From Streptomyces sp. R21 (GTDB lineage Bacteria; Actinomycetota; Actinomycetes; Streptomycetales; Streptomycetaceae): a DNA stretch of 64,000 nucleotides. The notes under the pieces were generated by a model, which had not been told where the DNA came from, made no database searches, and worked only from the letters and a program-made list of their open reading frames with translations. Each line of letters begins with the position of its first letter. Position 1 is the stretch's first letter. Of this stretch, positions 11,297-20,115 are shown one piece after another. Location of the stretch: positions 3,224,001-3,288,000 of the forward strand of contig NZ_CP163435.1 in NCBI RefSeq assembly GCF_041051975.1, read 5' to 3'. The translations under genes were made by a program, and so were the position numbers.

Positions 11297-12460
11297 GTGC
11301 AACGTCGAGCTGTGACAGCCGTGTTGGCCGCGGGCGCGCTGATGCTGGCGGCCGGCTGCTCCTCCGACGACGGAGGAGACCGGACCGGCGGCACAAGCGC
11401 CTCCCCGAGTGGTACGAAGCAGGGGGCCTCGCCCTCCGAGAAGGCCCAGGAGGACGCCCCGCCCGCGAAGGGCTCGGTGAAGGTGCTGCGCACGGTCACC
11501 GAGGACCTCAAGTCCCCCTGGGGCCTCGCGCCGCTGCCCGAGGGCGACCTCCTCGTCTCCTCGCGGGACGAGGGGACGATCACCCGGGTCGACGAGGGCA
11601 CCGGCAAGAAGACCGTGCTGGGCGAGGTCCCCGGGGTGGCCCCCGCCGGGGAGGGCGGCCTGCTGGGGCTCGCGCTCTCCCCCACGTACGCCTCGGACCA
11701 CATGATCTACGCGTACTTCACCACGGAGTCCGACAACCGCATCGCCCGCATGCTGTACGACGAGAAGAAGCCGGCGGGCGAGCAGCTCGGGGCACCCGAC
11801 ACGATCTTCAAGGGCATCCCCAAGGGCATGATCCACAACGGCGGCCGGATCGCGTTCGGCCCCGACAAGATGCTGTACGCCGGCGCGGGCGAGACCGGTG
11901 ACAGGGACCTGGCCCAGGACAAGAACGCCCTCGGCGGCAAGATCCTCCGACTGACCCCGGAGGGCGAGCCGGCGCCCGGCAACCCCTTCGACGACTCCCC
12001 CGTCTACTCCTATGGCCACCGCAACGTCCAGGGCCTGGCCTGGGACGACAAACAGCGCCTGTGGGCCTCCGAGTTCGGCCAGGACACCTGGGACGAGCTG
12101 AACCAGATCAAACCGGGCGACAACTACGGCTGGCCGGTGGTCGAGGGCAAGAGCGACGACGCGAAGTACCACAACCCGATCGCCCAGTGGCACACGTCCG
12201 ACGCCTCCCCCAGCGGCATCGCCTACGCCGAGGGCTCGATCTGGATGGCGGGCCTGCGCGGCGAACGCCTGTGGCGCATCCCGCTGCGCGGCACCGAGGC
12301 CTCCGCCGACCCGCAGGCCTTCCTCCAGGGCAAGTACGGCCGGCTGCGCACGGTGGTCTCGGCGGGCGGCGACAAGCTGTGGCTGGTCACGAGCGAGACG
12401 GACGGGCGGGGGACGCCGGGGAAGGGGGACGACCGGATCCTGGAGCTGGAGGTGAAGTAG
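11297..12460 (+). CDS. PQQ-dependent sugar dehydrogenase-like lipoprotein
   Basis: A 387-residue exported protein of the glucose/sorbosone dehydrogenase (GSDH) beta-propeller family. Residues 1-21 form a lipoprotein signal ending in LMLAAGC, with C21 as the lipidated residue, followed by a Ser/Gly/Asp-rich linker to about residue 55. The propeller carries LKSPWGLAPLPEGDLLVSSR, the GEGGLLGLALSP motif, MIHNGGRIAFGPD and YSYGHRNVQGLAW, as in soluble aldose sugar dehydrogenases. Start GTG 11297 is preceded by GAAGGGA. Whether PQQ is the real cofactor in the native host is not shown by the sequence. Confidence 0.88.
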   Translation: MQRRAVTAVLAAGALMLAAGCSSDDGGDRTGGTSASPSGTKQGASPSEKAQEDAPPAKGSVKVLRTVTEDLKSPWGLAPLPEGDLLVSSRDEGTITRVDEGTGKKTVLGEVPGVAPAGEGGLLGLALSPTYASDHMIYAYFTTESDNRIARMLYDEKKPAGEQLGAPDTIFKGIPKGMIHNGGRIAFGPDKMLYAGAGETGDRDLAQDKNALGGKILRLTPEGEPAPGNPFDDSPVYSYGHRNVQGLAWDDKQRLWASEFGQDTWDELNQIKPGDNYGWPVVEGKSDDAKYHNPIAQWHTSDASPSGIAYAEGSIWMAGLRGERLWRIPLRGTEASADPQAFLQGKYGRLRTVVSAGGDKLWLVTSETDGRGTPGKGDDRILELEVK

Positions 12461-12476
12461 CGGCCGGGCCGGGCCC

Positions 12477-12743
12477 TCAGGCCCCCTTCCCGTCCCTGTC
12501 CTCGCCCTCGTCCACGCCCGCGCGCTCGTCCGGTTCCGTGGACGCCTGGTCGCGCTCTTGGTCGTACCCCTGCTCCTGCTCATGTGAGGGCAGGCGTACG
12601 ACCACCTTGCCCGAGGACAGGTCTATCGGTCCGCGGCCGGGGTCGCCGTCGTTCAGGTCCACGCGGCTCAGTTCCAGCCGCTTGCGCTCGTCGTTGGTGT
12701 GCTTGCGACCTGGTGCGAAGAGCTCCTCGAACATGTTGAACAC
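12477..12743 (-). CDS. Small charged conserved protein
   Basis: An 88-residue product of unknown function. It starts VFNMFEELFAPGRKHTNDE, has a central segment GPIDLSSGKVVVRLP, and ends in a highly acidic, glutamine-rich tail. From memory it resembles a small actinobacterial family (DUF6191-like). A GGAGG lies five bases before the GTG at 12743, which decides the start; the ATG three codons later is the alternative. It is convergent with the sugar dehydrogenase (16 bp between stops) and lies 37 bp after the LuxR-type regulator on the same strand, so it may be cotranscribed with it. Confidence 0.65.
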   Translation of the reverse strand: MFNMFEELFAPGRKHTNDERKRLELSRVDLNDGDPGRGPIDLSSGKVVVRLPSHEQEQGYDQERDQASTEPDERAGVDEGEDRDGKGA

Positions 12744-12780
12744 GGGGCCTCCCTCGGCCGAATCCCTTACAGCGTAAGCC

Positions 12781-15700
12781 TCACCCCGCCGCCCGCGCGG
12801 TGGGGGTCTCGGGCGGGAACAGCCGCAGCCGGTGCGCCAGCGCAGCCGCCTCGCCCCTTCCTGAGACGCCGAGCTTGGCGAGAATGTTCGACACATGGAC
12901 GCTGGCCGTCTTCGGAGAGATGAACAGCTCCTCGGCGATCCCGCGGTTGCTGCGGCCGTCCGCGACAAGGCGCAGGACATCGCGCTCGCGGCTGGTGAGG
13001 CCGAGCGCCTGCGCCGGGTCCACGGCGGCCAGAGTGGCCTGCCGGGGCGGGTGCTCCAGGGCGAGGCGGGCGCGCCGGGCGAGCAGCGCCACGGCTTCGG
13101 CGAGAGGGCGGGCGCCGAGGTGGTCGGCGACGGCCCGGGCCAGCCGGAGCAGCTCCGTGGCGCGGTCGCGCTCCTCGTCGTCGGTGCCCGCGTCGGTGCC
13201 CGACGCCAGCAGTGCCTCGGCCAGGCGGTACCGGACGCGCGCGAGGTCGTAGGGGCGCTCCAGTGACTCGAAGACGGCTGCCACCTCGCCCCACTCGTCC
13301 GGGGTGCGCCATCCCTCGGCGCGCCGGAGTTCGACACGGACCCACCGCTCGTACGCGTGCCAGAGCGGCGCCCCGGTCGCGAGTGTCCTGGCGGCCGTGC
13401 GGATGCGTTCGACGGCTTCGGCGCGGCCCGGCTCGGCGACGGGCAGGCCTCGGGCGTCGGCCTCCGCGGAGGCGGCGGCGAGCAGCACCGGCCAGGCGTA
13501 GCGCTGGGTGCCGGGCGGGAAGCCGGCGCCGAGGGCGCGGTCGAGCTCGGCGCGGGCGTCGAGGAGGCGGCCCTCGGCGACGGCGATGCCGATGGCGACC
13601 TCGGTCATGGGCAGGTTGATCTGGTGCATGGGGTCGTGAGTGCCGAAGTGGGCGCGCGCCGCGTCCAGTTGGCGGGCCGCCTCGGCGGTCTCGCCGCGAG
13701 CGAGCGCGAGCCGGGCGAACTGGGTGGAGCCGCCACCGCGCGGCTTGGCGCTCTCACCGATGGTCCGCGCCTTCACCGCGGCGTCGCGGGACTCGTCCCA
13801 ACGCCCCAGTGAGAAGAGCGACTTGGTGAGGTTGAGCCATACCCAGGCCTCCGAGTCGAGCAGGCCCATCTCCTGGGTGAGGCGCAGTCCGTCGCGCAGG
13901 ATGCCGACGGCTTCCGTGGAGCGGCCGACGCCTTCCAGGACGGACGGCAGGTTCACATGGCTGCGGCCCACGACGGCGGCCAGACGGCGCTCGGCCACCT
14001 GCTCCTTGACCTCGTACATCTCGGCGAGGCCCGCTTCGATGTCGCCCGCGTCGACCATGAGTCCGCCGAGGGTGAGCCGCGCGGTCAGTTCGATCTCGTC
14101 GGCGTCCACCATGCGCGCGTACTCGACGGCTCGCTGGGCGTCGGAGAGGACGTCGGGGCCCGGCTCGTGGAGCATGGACCAGCTGGCGACCAAGGCGAGG
14201 ACCTCGGCGTGCACCTCGGAGGGCGGCAGACCGCGGACCAGCTCCTGGGCGTTGGCGAGTTCCTGCCGGCCGTCTCCGCGGGCCTGCGCCTGCACCAGGC
14301 GGGAGCGCTGGACCCAGAACCAGGCGGCGCGCAGGGGGTCCTGCTCGTCCTCCAGGAGGTGCAGCGCCCGCTTGGTGATCTTCAGCGCGCGCTCGCGCGC
14401 CCCGCACAGCCGGCCCGCGACGGCGGCCTCGGCCATCAGGTCGAGATAGCGCAGCGGGGCGGTCTCCGGGACGCAGGGCGCGTACACCCCCACGTAGTCG
14501 GCGGGTTGCAGGGCGGTCCGTACGGCGTCGGGGGCGACGTCCCACAGCTCCATCGCCCGTTCCAGGAGCCGGAGTTGCTCGCAGTGGGCGTGCCGGCAGC
14601 GGGCCTCGACGGAGGCGTCGAGGACGGCGGGCAGGGCCTTGGCGGCGTCGTGCGCGTGGTACCAGTAGCTGGCCAGGCGGGTGGTGCGCTCGTCGGCCGG
14701 TACGAGCCCGGGGTCGGCCTCCAGGGCCTCGGCGTAGCGGCGGTTGAGGCGGGAGCGCTCGCCGGGCAGCAGGTCGTCGCTGACGGCCTCGCGGACCAGG
14801 GAGTGGCGGAAGCGGTACCCGTCGCCGCCGGGCGAGGCGAGCAGGATGTTGGCGCCGACGGCGGCCCGCAGCGCCTCGATGAGGTCGTCCTCGGCGAGCC
14901 GGGCGACGGCGGCGAGCAGCGCGTACTCGACGGTGGAGCCGCCCTCGGCGACGATCCGGGCGACCCGCTGGGCGCCTTCCGGCAGGCTCTCGACGCGGAC
15001 CAGGAGCAGGTCGCGCAGGGAGTCGGTCAGGCCCGTGCGGCCGCCCTCGTGGCAGGCGACGGCCAGCTCCTCGACGAAGAAGGCGTTGCCGTCGGAGCGT
15101 TCGAAGATCTCGTCGACCTGGGCCGGGTCCGGCTCCTGGGCGAGGATTCCGGCGATCTGACGGCCGACCTCGGCACGGCTGAGGCGGTTCAGCTCGATAC
15201 GGCGGACCGTGCGCAGCCGGTCCAGCTCGGCGAGCAGCGGGCGCAGCGGGTGGCGGCGGTGGATGTCGTCGGCGCGGTAGCTGGCGACCACGACGAGCCG
15301 GCCGGTGCGCAGCGTGCGGAAGAGGTAGGCGAGGAGGTGGCGGGTGGAGTCGTCCGCCCAGTGCAGGTCTTCGAGGGCGACGACGACCGTGCGGTCGGCG
15401 GCGAGGCGCTCCAGGAGGCGGACGGTGAGTTCGAAGAGGCGGGCCATGCCCTCCTCGCCGTGCCGGCTGTCCGGCCGGCGGGACGGGTCGCCCAGCTCCG
15501 GCAGCAGCCGGGCCAGCTCCTCCTCCTGTCCGGCGGCGGCCTGGGCCAGCTCGTCCGGGAGTTGTCGGCGCAGGGCGCGCAGGGCGGCGGAGAAGGGGGC
15601 GAACGGCAGCCCGTCGGCGCCGATCTCGACGCAGCCTCCGCAGGCGAAGACGGCACCCTCGCGGGCGGCCGCGTCGGCGAACTCCTCCAGCAGCCGCGTC

Positions 15701-15846
15701 TTGCCGACGCCCGCCTCGCCGCCGAGCAGCAACGCCTGCGGCTCGCCCGCGGCGGCGCGGGCGAGCGCATCGTTCAGTACCCCCAACTCGTCGGCGCGGC
15801 CGACGAATACCGGGCTGACGGACCTGGTCTCCACCTGCCCGAGCAT
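12781..15846 (-). CDS. Large ATP-binding LuxR-family (LAL) regulator
   Basis: A 1021-residue transcription factor of the large LuxR/MalT type. The N-terminal ATPase has Walker A GGEAGVGKTRLLEEF (near residue 45) and Walker B VVVALEDLHWADD. A long middle region rich in Ala/Leu helices fits tetratricopeptide-like repeats. The C-terminus is a LuxR helix-turn-helix (LTSRERDVLRLVADGRSN to VSNILAKLGV). Such proteins couple ATP and effector binding to activation; the target is unknown. ATG 15846 is chosen over GTG 15963 because a perfect 16-bp hairpin (15866-15903) would otherwise lie inside the coding region. The alternative start overlaps the previous stop as GTGA and would argue for coupling. Confidence 0.88.
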   Translation of the reverse strand: MLGQVETRSVSPVFVGRADELGVLNDALARAAAGEPQALLLGGEAGVGKTRLLEEFADAAAREGAVFACGGCVEIGADGLPFAPFSAALRALRRQLPDELAQAAAGQEEELARLLPELGDPSRRPDSRHGEEGMARLFELTVRLLERLAADRTVVVALEDLHWADDSTRHLLAYLFRTLRTGRLVVVASYRADDIHRRHPLRPLLAELDRLRTVRRIELNRLSRAEVGRQIAGILAQEPDPAQVDEIFERSDGNAFFVEELAVACHEGGRTGLTDSLRDLLLVRVESLPEGAQRVARIVAEGGSTVEYALLAAVARLAEDDLIEALRAAVGANILLASPGGDGYRFRHSLVREAVSDDLLPGERSRLNRRYAEALEADPGLVPADERTTRLASYWYHAHDAAKALPAVLDASVEARCRHAHCEQLRLLERAMELWDVAPDAVRTALQPADYVGVYAPCVPETAPLRYLDLMAEAAVAGRLCGARERALKITKRALHLLEDEQDPLRAAWFWVQRSRLVQAQARGDGRQELANAQELVRGLPPSEVHAEVLALVASWSMLHEPGPDVLSDAQRAVEYARMVDADEIELTARLTLGGLMVDAGDIEAGLAEMYEVKEQVAERRLAAVVGRSHVNLPSVLEGVGRSTEAVGILRDGLRLTQEMGLLDSEAWVWLNLTKSLFSLGRWDESRDAAVKARTIGESAKPRGGGSTQFARLALARGETAEAARQLDAARAHFGTHDPMHQINLPMTEVAIGIAVAEGRLLDARAELDRALGAGFPPGTQRYAWPVLLAAASAEADARGLPVAEPGRAEAVERIRTAARTLATGAPLWHAYERWVRVELRRAEGWRTPDEWGEVAAVFESLERPYDLARVRYRLAEALLASGTDAGTDDEERDRATELLRLARAVADHLGARPLAEAVALLARRARLALEHPPRQATLAAVDPAQALGLTSRERDVLRLVADGRSNRGIAEELFISPKTASVHVSNILAKLGVSGRGEAAALAHRLRLFPPETPTARAAG

Positions 15847-15865
15847 CGCACAGGGGTCCGACAAC

Positions 15866-15903
15866 GCGGCACCGGTCGTGGGGAGAGCCACGACCGGTGC
15901 CGC
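15866..15903 (-). terminator. Perfect 16-bp inverted repeat
   Basis: Two 16-base arms (GCGGCACCGGTCGTGG and its complement) flank a 6-base loop, 20 bases before the regulator start and 57 bases after the stop of the 71-residue protein gene. The stem is strong enough to terminate transcription of the small gene; no U-tract follows. It could alternatively be an operator or an attenuator for the regulator. Confidence 0.65.
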
Positions 15904-15959
15904 TGGATCCTGCGGAAGGCGGCCGACCCCCGTACGGCCGCCCTCCCGTGTCCCGGCGC

Positions 15960-16175
15960 TCACGCGGCGCGGGCGAACCGGTGCCGCCGCGGACGGCGGC
16001 TATGGGACCGGGCGTCGGTGCCGCCCTGTGCGGAGGCCTCACCCCGCGCGGCCTCGTATGCCTCCGTGCGGCGGGCGGCACGGCGGACGCGGAGCGCCTC
16101 GCGCACCAGGCGGTCGTGCTCGGCCGCGGCCCGCAGTTCGGCGGACCGGGTCTGGGAAAGCTCGTACTCGAACAT
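15960..16175 (-). CDS. Small basic hypothetical protein
   Basis: A 71-residue product of unknown function starting MFEYELSQTRSAELRAAAEH. The first 50 residues form a probable amphipathic helix rich in Ala/Arg/Glu, followed by a basic Arg/His-rich tail (RSHSRRPRRHRF). Similar short proteins beginning MFEYE occur in Streptomyces, from memory. The ATG at 16175 has GAGGGG six bases upstream. It stands alone between two hairpins (16285-16335 upstream, 15866-15903 downstream), so it is probably a single-gene transcript. Confidence 0.6.
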   Translation of the reverse strand: MFEYELSQTRSAELRAAAEHDRLVREALRVRRAARRTEAYEAARGEASAQGGTDARSHSRRPRRHRFARAA

Positions 16176-16284
16176 CTTGTGCCCCTCGTGAAGAGTCGGT
16201 TTCTGCCTCGCTTGTTGCGATGCCTCAACCTTCGTCTCCAAGGGGGGTGCGCCACATCGGGAGACTTCCGCATCTTGAACGCGC

Positions 16285-16335
16285 GAGGGGCCTTAGGTCC
16301 GCCGTAAGTCGTCCACGGCGGGCCTAAGGCCCCTC
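16285..16335 (-). terminator. Terminator hairpin after the two-TM protein gene
   Basis: A 13-bp perfect stem (GAGGGGCCTTAGG / CCTAAGGCCCCTC) with an additional inner CCGCCG/CGGCGG pairing lies 21 bases past the stop at 16357. It separates the membrane protein gene from the small gene downstream. Confidence 0.75.
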
Positions 16336-16356
16336 AGAAGTCGTCGTATTCGCCGG

Positions 16357-17013
16357 TCAGCTGGTGGTCGGCATGGCCATCAGGACGTCGGTGTACTTGA
16401 GGACGGCCAGCAGCAGGCCGATCAGGCCGAGCGCGACGCCCGCCCAGGCGACGGACTTGATCCACGGGGCCTGGGCCGGCACCCGCTCGGGGTTGCCGAA
16501 CGCCGGCCGGGCAAGGACGGCGACACCGGCGAGCAGGGCCACCAGCGCGAAGATCCCGGCGACCAGCGCGTTGGCGTTCCACGAGTCGGCGTAGACCTGC
16601 TTGATCTGCGTGGAGACGCTCGCGCTCTGCGCGGTCTCCAGCTGGCCGTACAGAGAGTCGCGCGCCTGCGCGACGGTGCCGAGCCAGCTGCCGGTCAGCG
16701 AGACCAGGCCGAGGGCCGCCGCCACGACGGCCGCGGCGCCCTGGCCGATGGCCGAGGAGGGCTTGTCCGCGGCCGCCTCGGCCGGGCCGTCGGCGTGCTC
16801 TTCGGCGTTCTCGTCCTCGATGTCGGCAGAGCCCTCCGCGTCGGCGGAGGCCTCCGCGGTCTCGTCGGCCTCGGCGAGATCCGTCTTGGTGACGTCCGTC
16901 TTGGTGACGTCCGTCTTGGTGACGTCGGCCTTGGTGACGTCCACCGTCTCCTTGTCGCTCTTCGCCTCAGTGCCGTTCGCGTCCACGGCCTCGTCCACTG
17001 TCTTGGTTCCCAT
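16357..17013 (-). CDS. Acidic-linker two-TM membrane protein
   Basis: A 218-residue protein of unknown function. Residues 1-95 are hydrophilic, Thr/Asp/Glu/Ala-rich and contain near-identical VTKTD repeats coded by a 15-bp tandem repeat (16880-16939). Two to three hydrophobic segments follow: AAAVVAALGLVSLTGSWLG, ALVAGIFALVALLAGVAVL and VAWAGVALGLIGLLLAVL, separated by an extracytoplasmic-type loop. It starts at ATG 17013, 35 bp after the GNAT gene stop, and may belong to the MMPL-GNAT transcription unit. Confidence 0.7.
   Translation of the reverse strand: MGTKTVDEAVDANGTEAKSDKETVDVTKADVTKTDVTKTDVTKTDLAEADETAEASADAEGSADIEDENAEEHADGPAEAAADKPSSAIGQGAAAVVAAALGLVSLTGSWLGTVAQARDSLYGQLETAQSASVSTQIKQVYADSWNANALVAGIFALVALLAGVAVLARPAFGNPERVPAQAPWIKSVAWAGVALGLIGLLLAVLKYTDVLMAMPTTS
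16880..16939. repeat. 15-bp tandem repeat, four units
   Basis: Four consecutive 15-base units, three identical and the fourth with two changes, code for repeated VTKTD-type pentapeptides in the hydrophilic N-terminal half of the two-TM protein. The unit length keeps the reading frame, so copy number may vary between strains. Confidence 0.85.
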
Positions 17014-17048
17014 GGAAGGCACGGTACGGACGCTGTCTGAGAGGTTCC

Positions 17049-17624
17049 TTAATGATCGCTGTGCGCGCCACGCGCGCGTGCCGCACGCCATTCCGGGGCG
17101 AGCAGCGACCACACCTCCAGGTCGTGCCGTACGCCGTGATGGAGGTGGCTCTCGCGCTGTACGCCGTCCCTGGTCATGCCGAGACGCCGGGCCACGTTCA
17201 GGCTCGCCAGGTTCCCGGAGGCGGCGATCCACTCGACGCGGTGGATGCCGCGGTCCTCGATCGCCCAGTCGATGAGCACCCGCATCGCCCGGGTGATCAG
17301 CCCGCGCCCGGTCGCGGCCGGCTCCAGCCAGCACCCGACCTCGCAGTTGCCCCGCTCCGCGTCGAAGTTGAGCGTGAGCACCCCGCCCACGAGCTTTCCG
17401 TCCAGCCAGATGCCGTGGAAGGAGCCGGTGTCGGCGGCCCGCATGTCGGCGTACCGCTGGAGTGTCTCCCGCGCGGAGACGACGTCCGTGGCCTTCGAGC
17501 CGAAGGGAATGAACTGCCCGATGAACTCCCGGCCCCGATCGAGGTTGGCCAGGAACTCCTCGGCGTGCCAGGGCTCCAGGGGCCGCAGTTCCGCGCTGTC
17601 GTCACCCAGGGATATCGCGTACAT
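17049..17624 (-). CDS. GNAT acetyltransferase (RimJ/RimL type)
   Basis: A 191-residue N-acetyltransferase. The acetyl-CoA region GCWLEPAATGRGLITRAM lies near residue 95, followed by the helix and beta bulge typical of ribosomal-protein-alanine acetyltransferase-like enzymes (HRVEWIAASGNLASLNVA, RLGMTRDGV). The acceptor is unknown. The ATG at 17624 lies 23 bases inside the end of the MMPL transporter gene, so translation is probably coupled. The linkage suggests, but does not prove, shared regulation with the transporter. Confidence 0.88.
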   Translation of the reverse strand: MYAISLGDDSAELRPLEPWHAEEFLANLDRGREFIGQFIPFGSKATDVVSARETLQRYADMRAADTGSFHGIWLDGKLVGGVLTLNFDAERGNCEVGCWLEPAATGRGLITRAMRVLIDWAIEDRGIHRVEWIAASGNLASLNVARRLGMTRDGVQRESHLHHGVRHDLEVWSLLAPEWRAARARGAHSDH

Positions 17625-19839
17625 CCTGCCGCAGCTCCTTCTCCAGTACGTCGTCCACGTCCACTACGTCCGTGAGCCTCTCATGCGCGGCACGGCACTC
17701 GGGCGGCTCGATGCTGATGCGCGGCAGGCGCCGGTCGAGCCAGCCGGGCAGCCACCAGTTGGCGCCGCCGAGCAGATGCATGAGGGCGGGGACGAGGAGC
17801 GTGCGCAGGATGAAGGCGTCCAGGGCGACAGCCGCGGCGAGGGCGATGCCGAACATCGCGATCACCCGGTCGCCGCTGAGGACGAAGGCGAGGAAGACCG
17901 AGATCATGATCACGGCGGCGGAGTTGATCACACGGCTGGTCTCGGCGAGGCCGACCCGGACGGCCCGCCGGTTGTCGCCGGTCTCCAGCCACTCCTCGTA
18001 CATCCGGCTGACCAGGAAGACCTGGTAGTCCATGGAGAGCCCGAAGAGGACGGACACCATGATCACCGGGAGGAACGGCTCGATCGGTCCGGCGCGGCCG
18101 AGGCCGAGCAGCTCGCTCCCCCAGCCCCACTGGAAGATCGCGACGACGACACCGAAGGCGGCGGCCACGGCGGCGATGTTCATCACGGCGGCCTTCAGCG
18201 GGATGCCCAGGGAGCGGAAGGCGAGCAGCAGCAGGACGCAGCCGAGGCCGATGACGACGCCGACGAAGAGCGGCAGCTTGCCGACGATGACGTCCGCGAA
18301 GTCGTCGTAGCTCGCCGTCACCCCGCCGACGTGCAGGTCGAGCGTGGTGTCCGCCTCGGCGCGCGGCAGCACCTCGGTGCGCAGCCGGTCCACCAGGTCA
18401 CTGGTCTTCTGGGACTGCGGCGCGGACTCCGGGACGACGGTGAGGTAGGCGGTGCTGCCTGCGGTGTCGTACGTCACCGGGGTCACCGACTGGACTCCGG
18501 CGGTGGCCCGGAGGGTGCTGTCGAGGTTGTCGAGCGCGAGCTTGTCGGCGCCGCTGTCGACCTTGGTGACCAGGGTCAGCGGTCCGTTCACGCCGGGCCC
18601 GAAGCCCTCGGCCAGCAGGTCGTACGCCTGGCGCGTGGTGGCCGTCTTCGGGTTGTTGCCCTGGTCGGAGGTGCCGAGGTGGAGCGAGAGCGTGGGCAGC
18701 GCGAGCAGCGCCATGACGACGACGGCGAACGCGCCGAGCAGCTTGGGGTGGCGCTCCACGAAGGCGGACCAGCGGGCGGCGAAGCCGGTCGGGATCTCCG
18801 GCTCGGGTCCGTGCTCCGCCAGCCGCCGCCGCTCGCGTCTGCTGAGGGCGCGTGGGCCGATGAAGGAGAGCAGGGCGGGCAGCAGGGTCACCGAGGCCGC
18901 GACGGTGAGCACCACGGTCAGCGAGGCGGCGATGGCGACGCCGTTGAGGAAGCCGAGCCGCAGGATGAGCATGCCGAGCAGCGCGATGCAGACGGTGGCG
19001 CCCGCGAAGACGACGGCGCGCCCGGTGGTGGCGACGGCGTTCTGCGCCGCCTCGGCCACCGACAGGCCGCGTTTGAGGCCTCTGCGGTGCCGGGTCACGA
19101 TGAACAGCGCGTAGTCGATGCCGACGCCGAGCCCGATCAGCATGCCGAGCATGGGCGCGAAGTCGGCGACGGTCATGACGTGGCCGAGCAGCACGATCGA
19201 GGCGTACGCCGTGCCGACGCTGACGAGCGCGGTGGCGATGGGCAGCATCGAGGCGGCGAGCGAGCCGAAGGCGAGGAAGAGGACCACTGCGGCCACGACC
19301 ACGCCGACGACCTCGGCGATGTGCCCGCCCGAGGACTCCGTGAGGGCGATGGCGCTGCCGCCCAGCTCCACCTGCAGCCCGTCCGTCTCGGCGGCCCGGG
19401 CGGTGTCGACGACGGCCTGGGCCTCGCCCTTGTCGATGTCCTCGGCCTGGTCGTCGAAGGTGACCGTCGCGTACGCCGTACGGCCGTCGCCGCTGATCTG
19501 GCCCGCGACCCCGCCTTCGTACGGGCTGACGACCGAGGCCACACCGGGAAGGTCGGCGATCTTGTCCAGGGTCCGGGTCATCGTCTGCTCGACGTCGGCG
19601 GAGCGGACGGTGCCGGGGGTGGTGTGCCAGACCACCGTGTCGCTGTCGCCGCCGAGGCCGGGGAAGCCGTCCTGCAGGAGCTGGGTGGCGCGGCCCGATT
19701 CGGTGCCCGGCGCCTCGTAGTCGTTCGAGTACGCGGAGCCCACGACCGCCGCGGCGGCGCTCACTCCGCCGAAGGCCGTGAGCCACAGCAGAACGGCGAC
19801 GAGGCGGTGCCGTACACACCAGCGTGCAAGGGCTGCCAC
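17602..19839 (-). CDS. MMPL-family RND transporter
   Basis: A 745-residue integral membrane transporter of the MmpL/RND superfamily. It has two repeated halves, each with one N-terminal helix, a large extracytoplasmic domain and a five-helix bundle. The paired Asp-Tyr proton-relay motifs are visible: GIDYALFIVTRHRRGL in the first half and SMDYQVFLVSRMYEEW in the second. Start is GTG 19839 (VAALARWCVRHR) with GGGAG upstream. The substrate is unknown; relatives export lipids or drugs. It overlaps the GNAT gene at its 3' end. Confidence 0.92.
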   Translation of the reverse strand: MAALARWCVRHRLVAVLLWLTAFGGVSAAAAVVGSAYSNDYEAPGTESGRATQLLQDGFPGLGGDSDTVVWHTTPGTVRSADVEQTMTRTLDKIADLPGVASVVSPYEGGVAGQISGDGRTAYATVTFDDQAEDIDKGEAQAVVDTARAAETDGLQVELGGSAIALTESSGGHIAEVVGVVVAAVVLFLAFGSLAASMLPIATALVSVGTAYASIVLLGHVMTVADFAPMLGMLIGLGVGIDYALFIVTRHRRGLKRGLSVAEAAQNAVATTGRAVVFAGATVCIALLGMLILRLGFLNGVAIAASLTVVLTVAASVTLLPALLSFIGPRALSRRERRRLAEHGPEPEIPTGFAARWSAFVERHPKLLGAFAVVVMALLALPTLSLHLGTSDQGNNPKTATTRQAYDLLAEGFGPGVNGPLTLVTKVDSGADKLALDNLDSTLRATAGVQSVTPVTYDTAGSTAYLTVVPESAPQSQKTSDLVDRLRTEVLPRAEADTTLDLHVGGVTASYDDFADVIVGKLPLFVGVVIGLGCVLLLLAFRSLGIPLKAAVMNIAAVAAAFGVVVAIFQWGWGSELLGLGRAGPIEPFLPVIMVSVLFGLSMDYQVFLVSRMYEEWLETGDNRRAVRVGLAETSRVINSAAVIMISVFLAFVLSGDRVIAMFGIALAAAVALDAFILRTLLVPALMHLLGGANWWLPGWLDRRLPRISIEPPECRAAHERLTDVVDVDDVLEKELRQDVRDIPG

Positions 19840-19883
19840 GAACGTGCTCCCAGGGTGATTTGTGGATCTTTGACCGGGAACAG

Positions 19884-19898
19884 CAGTACATGTAACTG
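19884..19898. promoter_or_regulatory. Near-palindrome upstream of the MMPL transporter
   Basis: CAGTACATGTAACTG is a near-perfect dyad with a TACATGTA core, 45 bases before the MMPL start. It is a candidate regulator site. The rest of the 276-base gap between the transporter start and the gatB stop (19840-20115) shows no gene, only this dyad and the gatB terminator. Confidence 0.35.
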
Positions 19899-20060
19899 AA
19901 CAGCCCGCAAAGAACGCATGAGCAATGCCAAGACACTCTTGCAGCCGGAAGTGATCCTTTGTCGCTTTCGTGGACTTACTCACAGGAGTGCGAGCCAAGT
20001 CACAGGACATTCCAAGGGACTCTGTCGCACCGCGCGCGGGGACATGCGCGCGAGGACATG

Positions 20061-20096
20061 CTTAAGGGGTGCATCGGAACCGATGCACCCCTTAAG
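20061..20096 (-). terminator. Terminator of the gatCAB operon
   Basis: A perfect 17-bp inverted repeat (CTTAAGGGGTGCATCGG and its complement) with only two unpaired central bases begins 20 bases past the gatB stop. The arms are rich in A/T at the base and G/C above. Confidence 0.85.
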
Positions 20097-20115
20097 GCCC
20101 TCAAGAACGGCGGAG

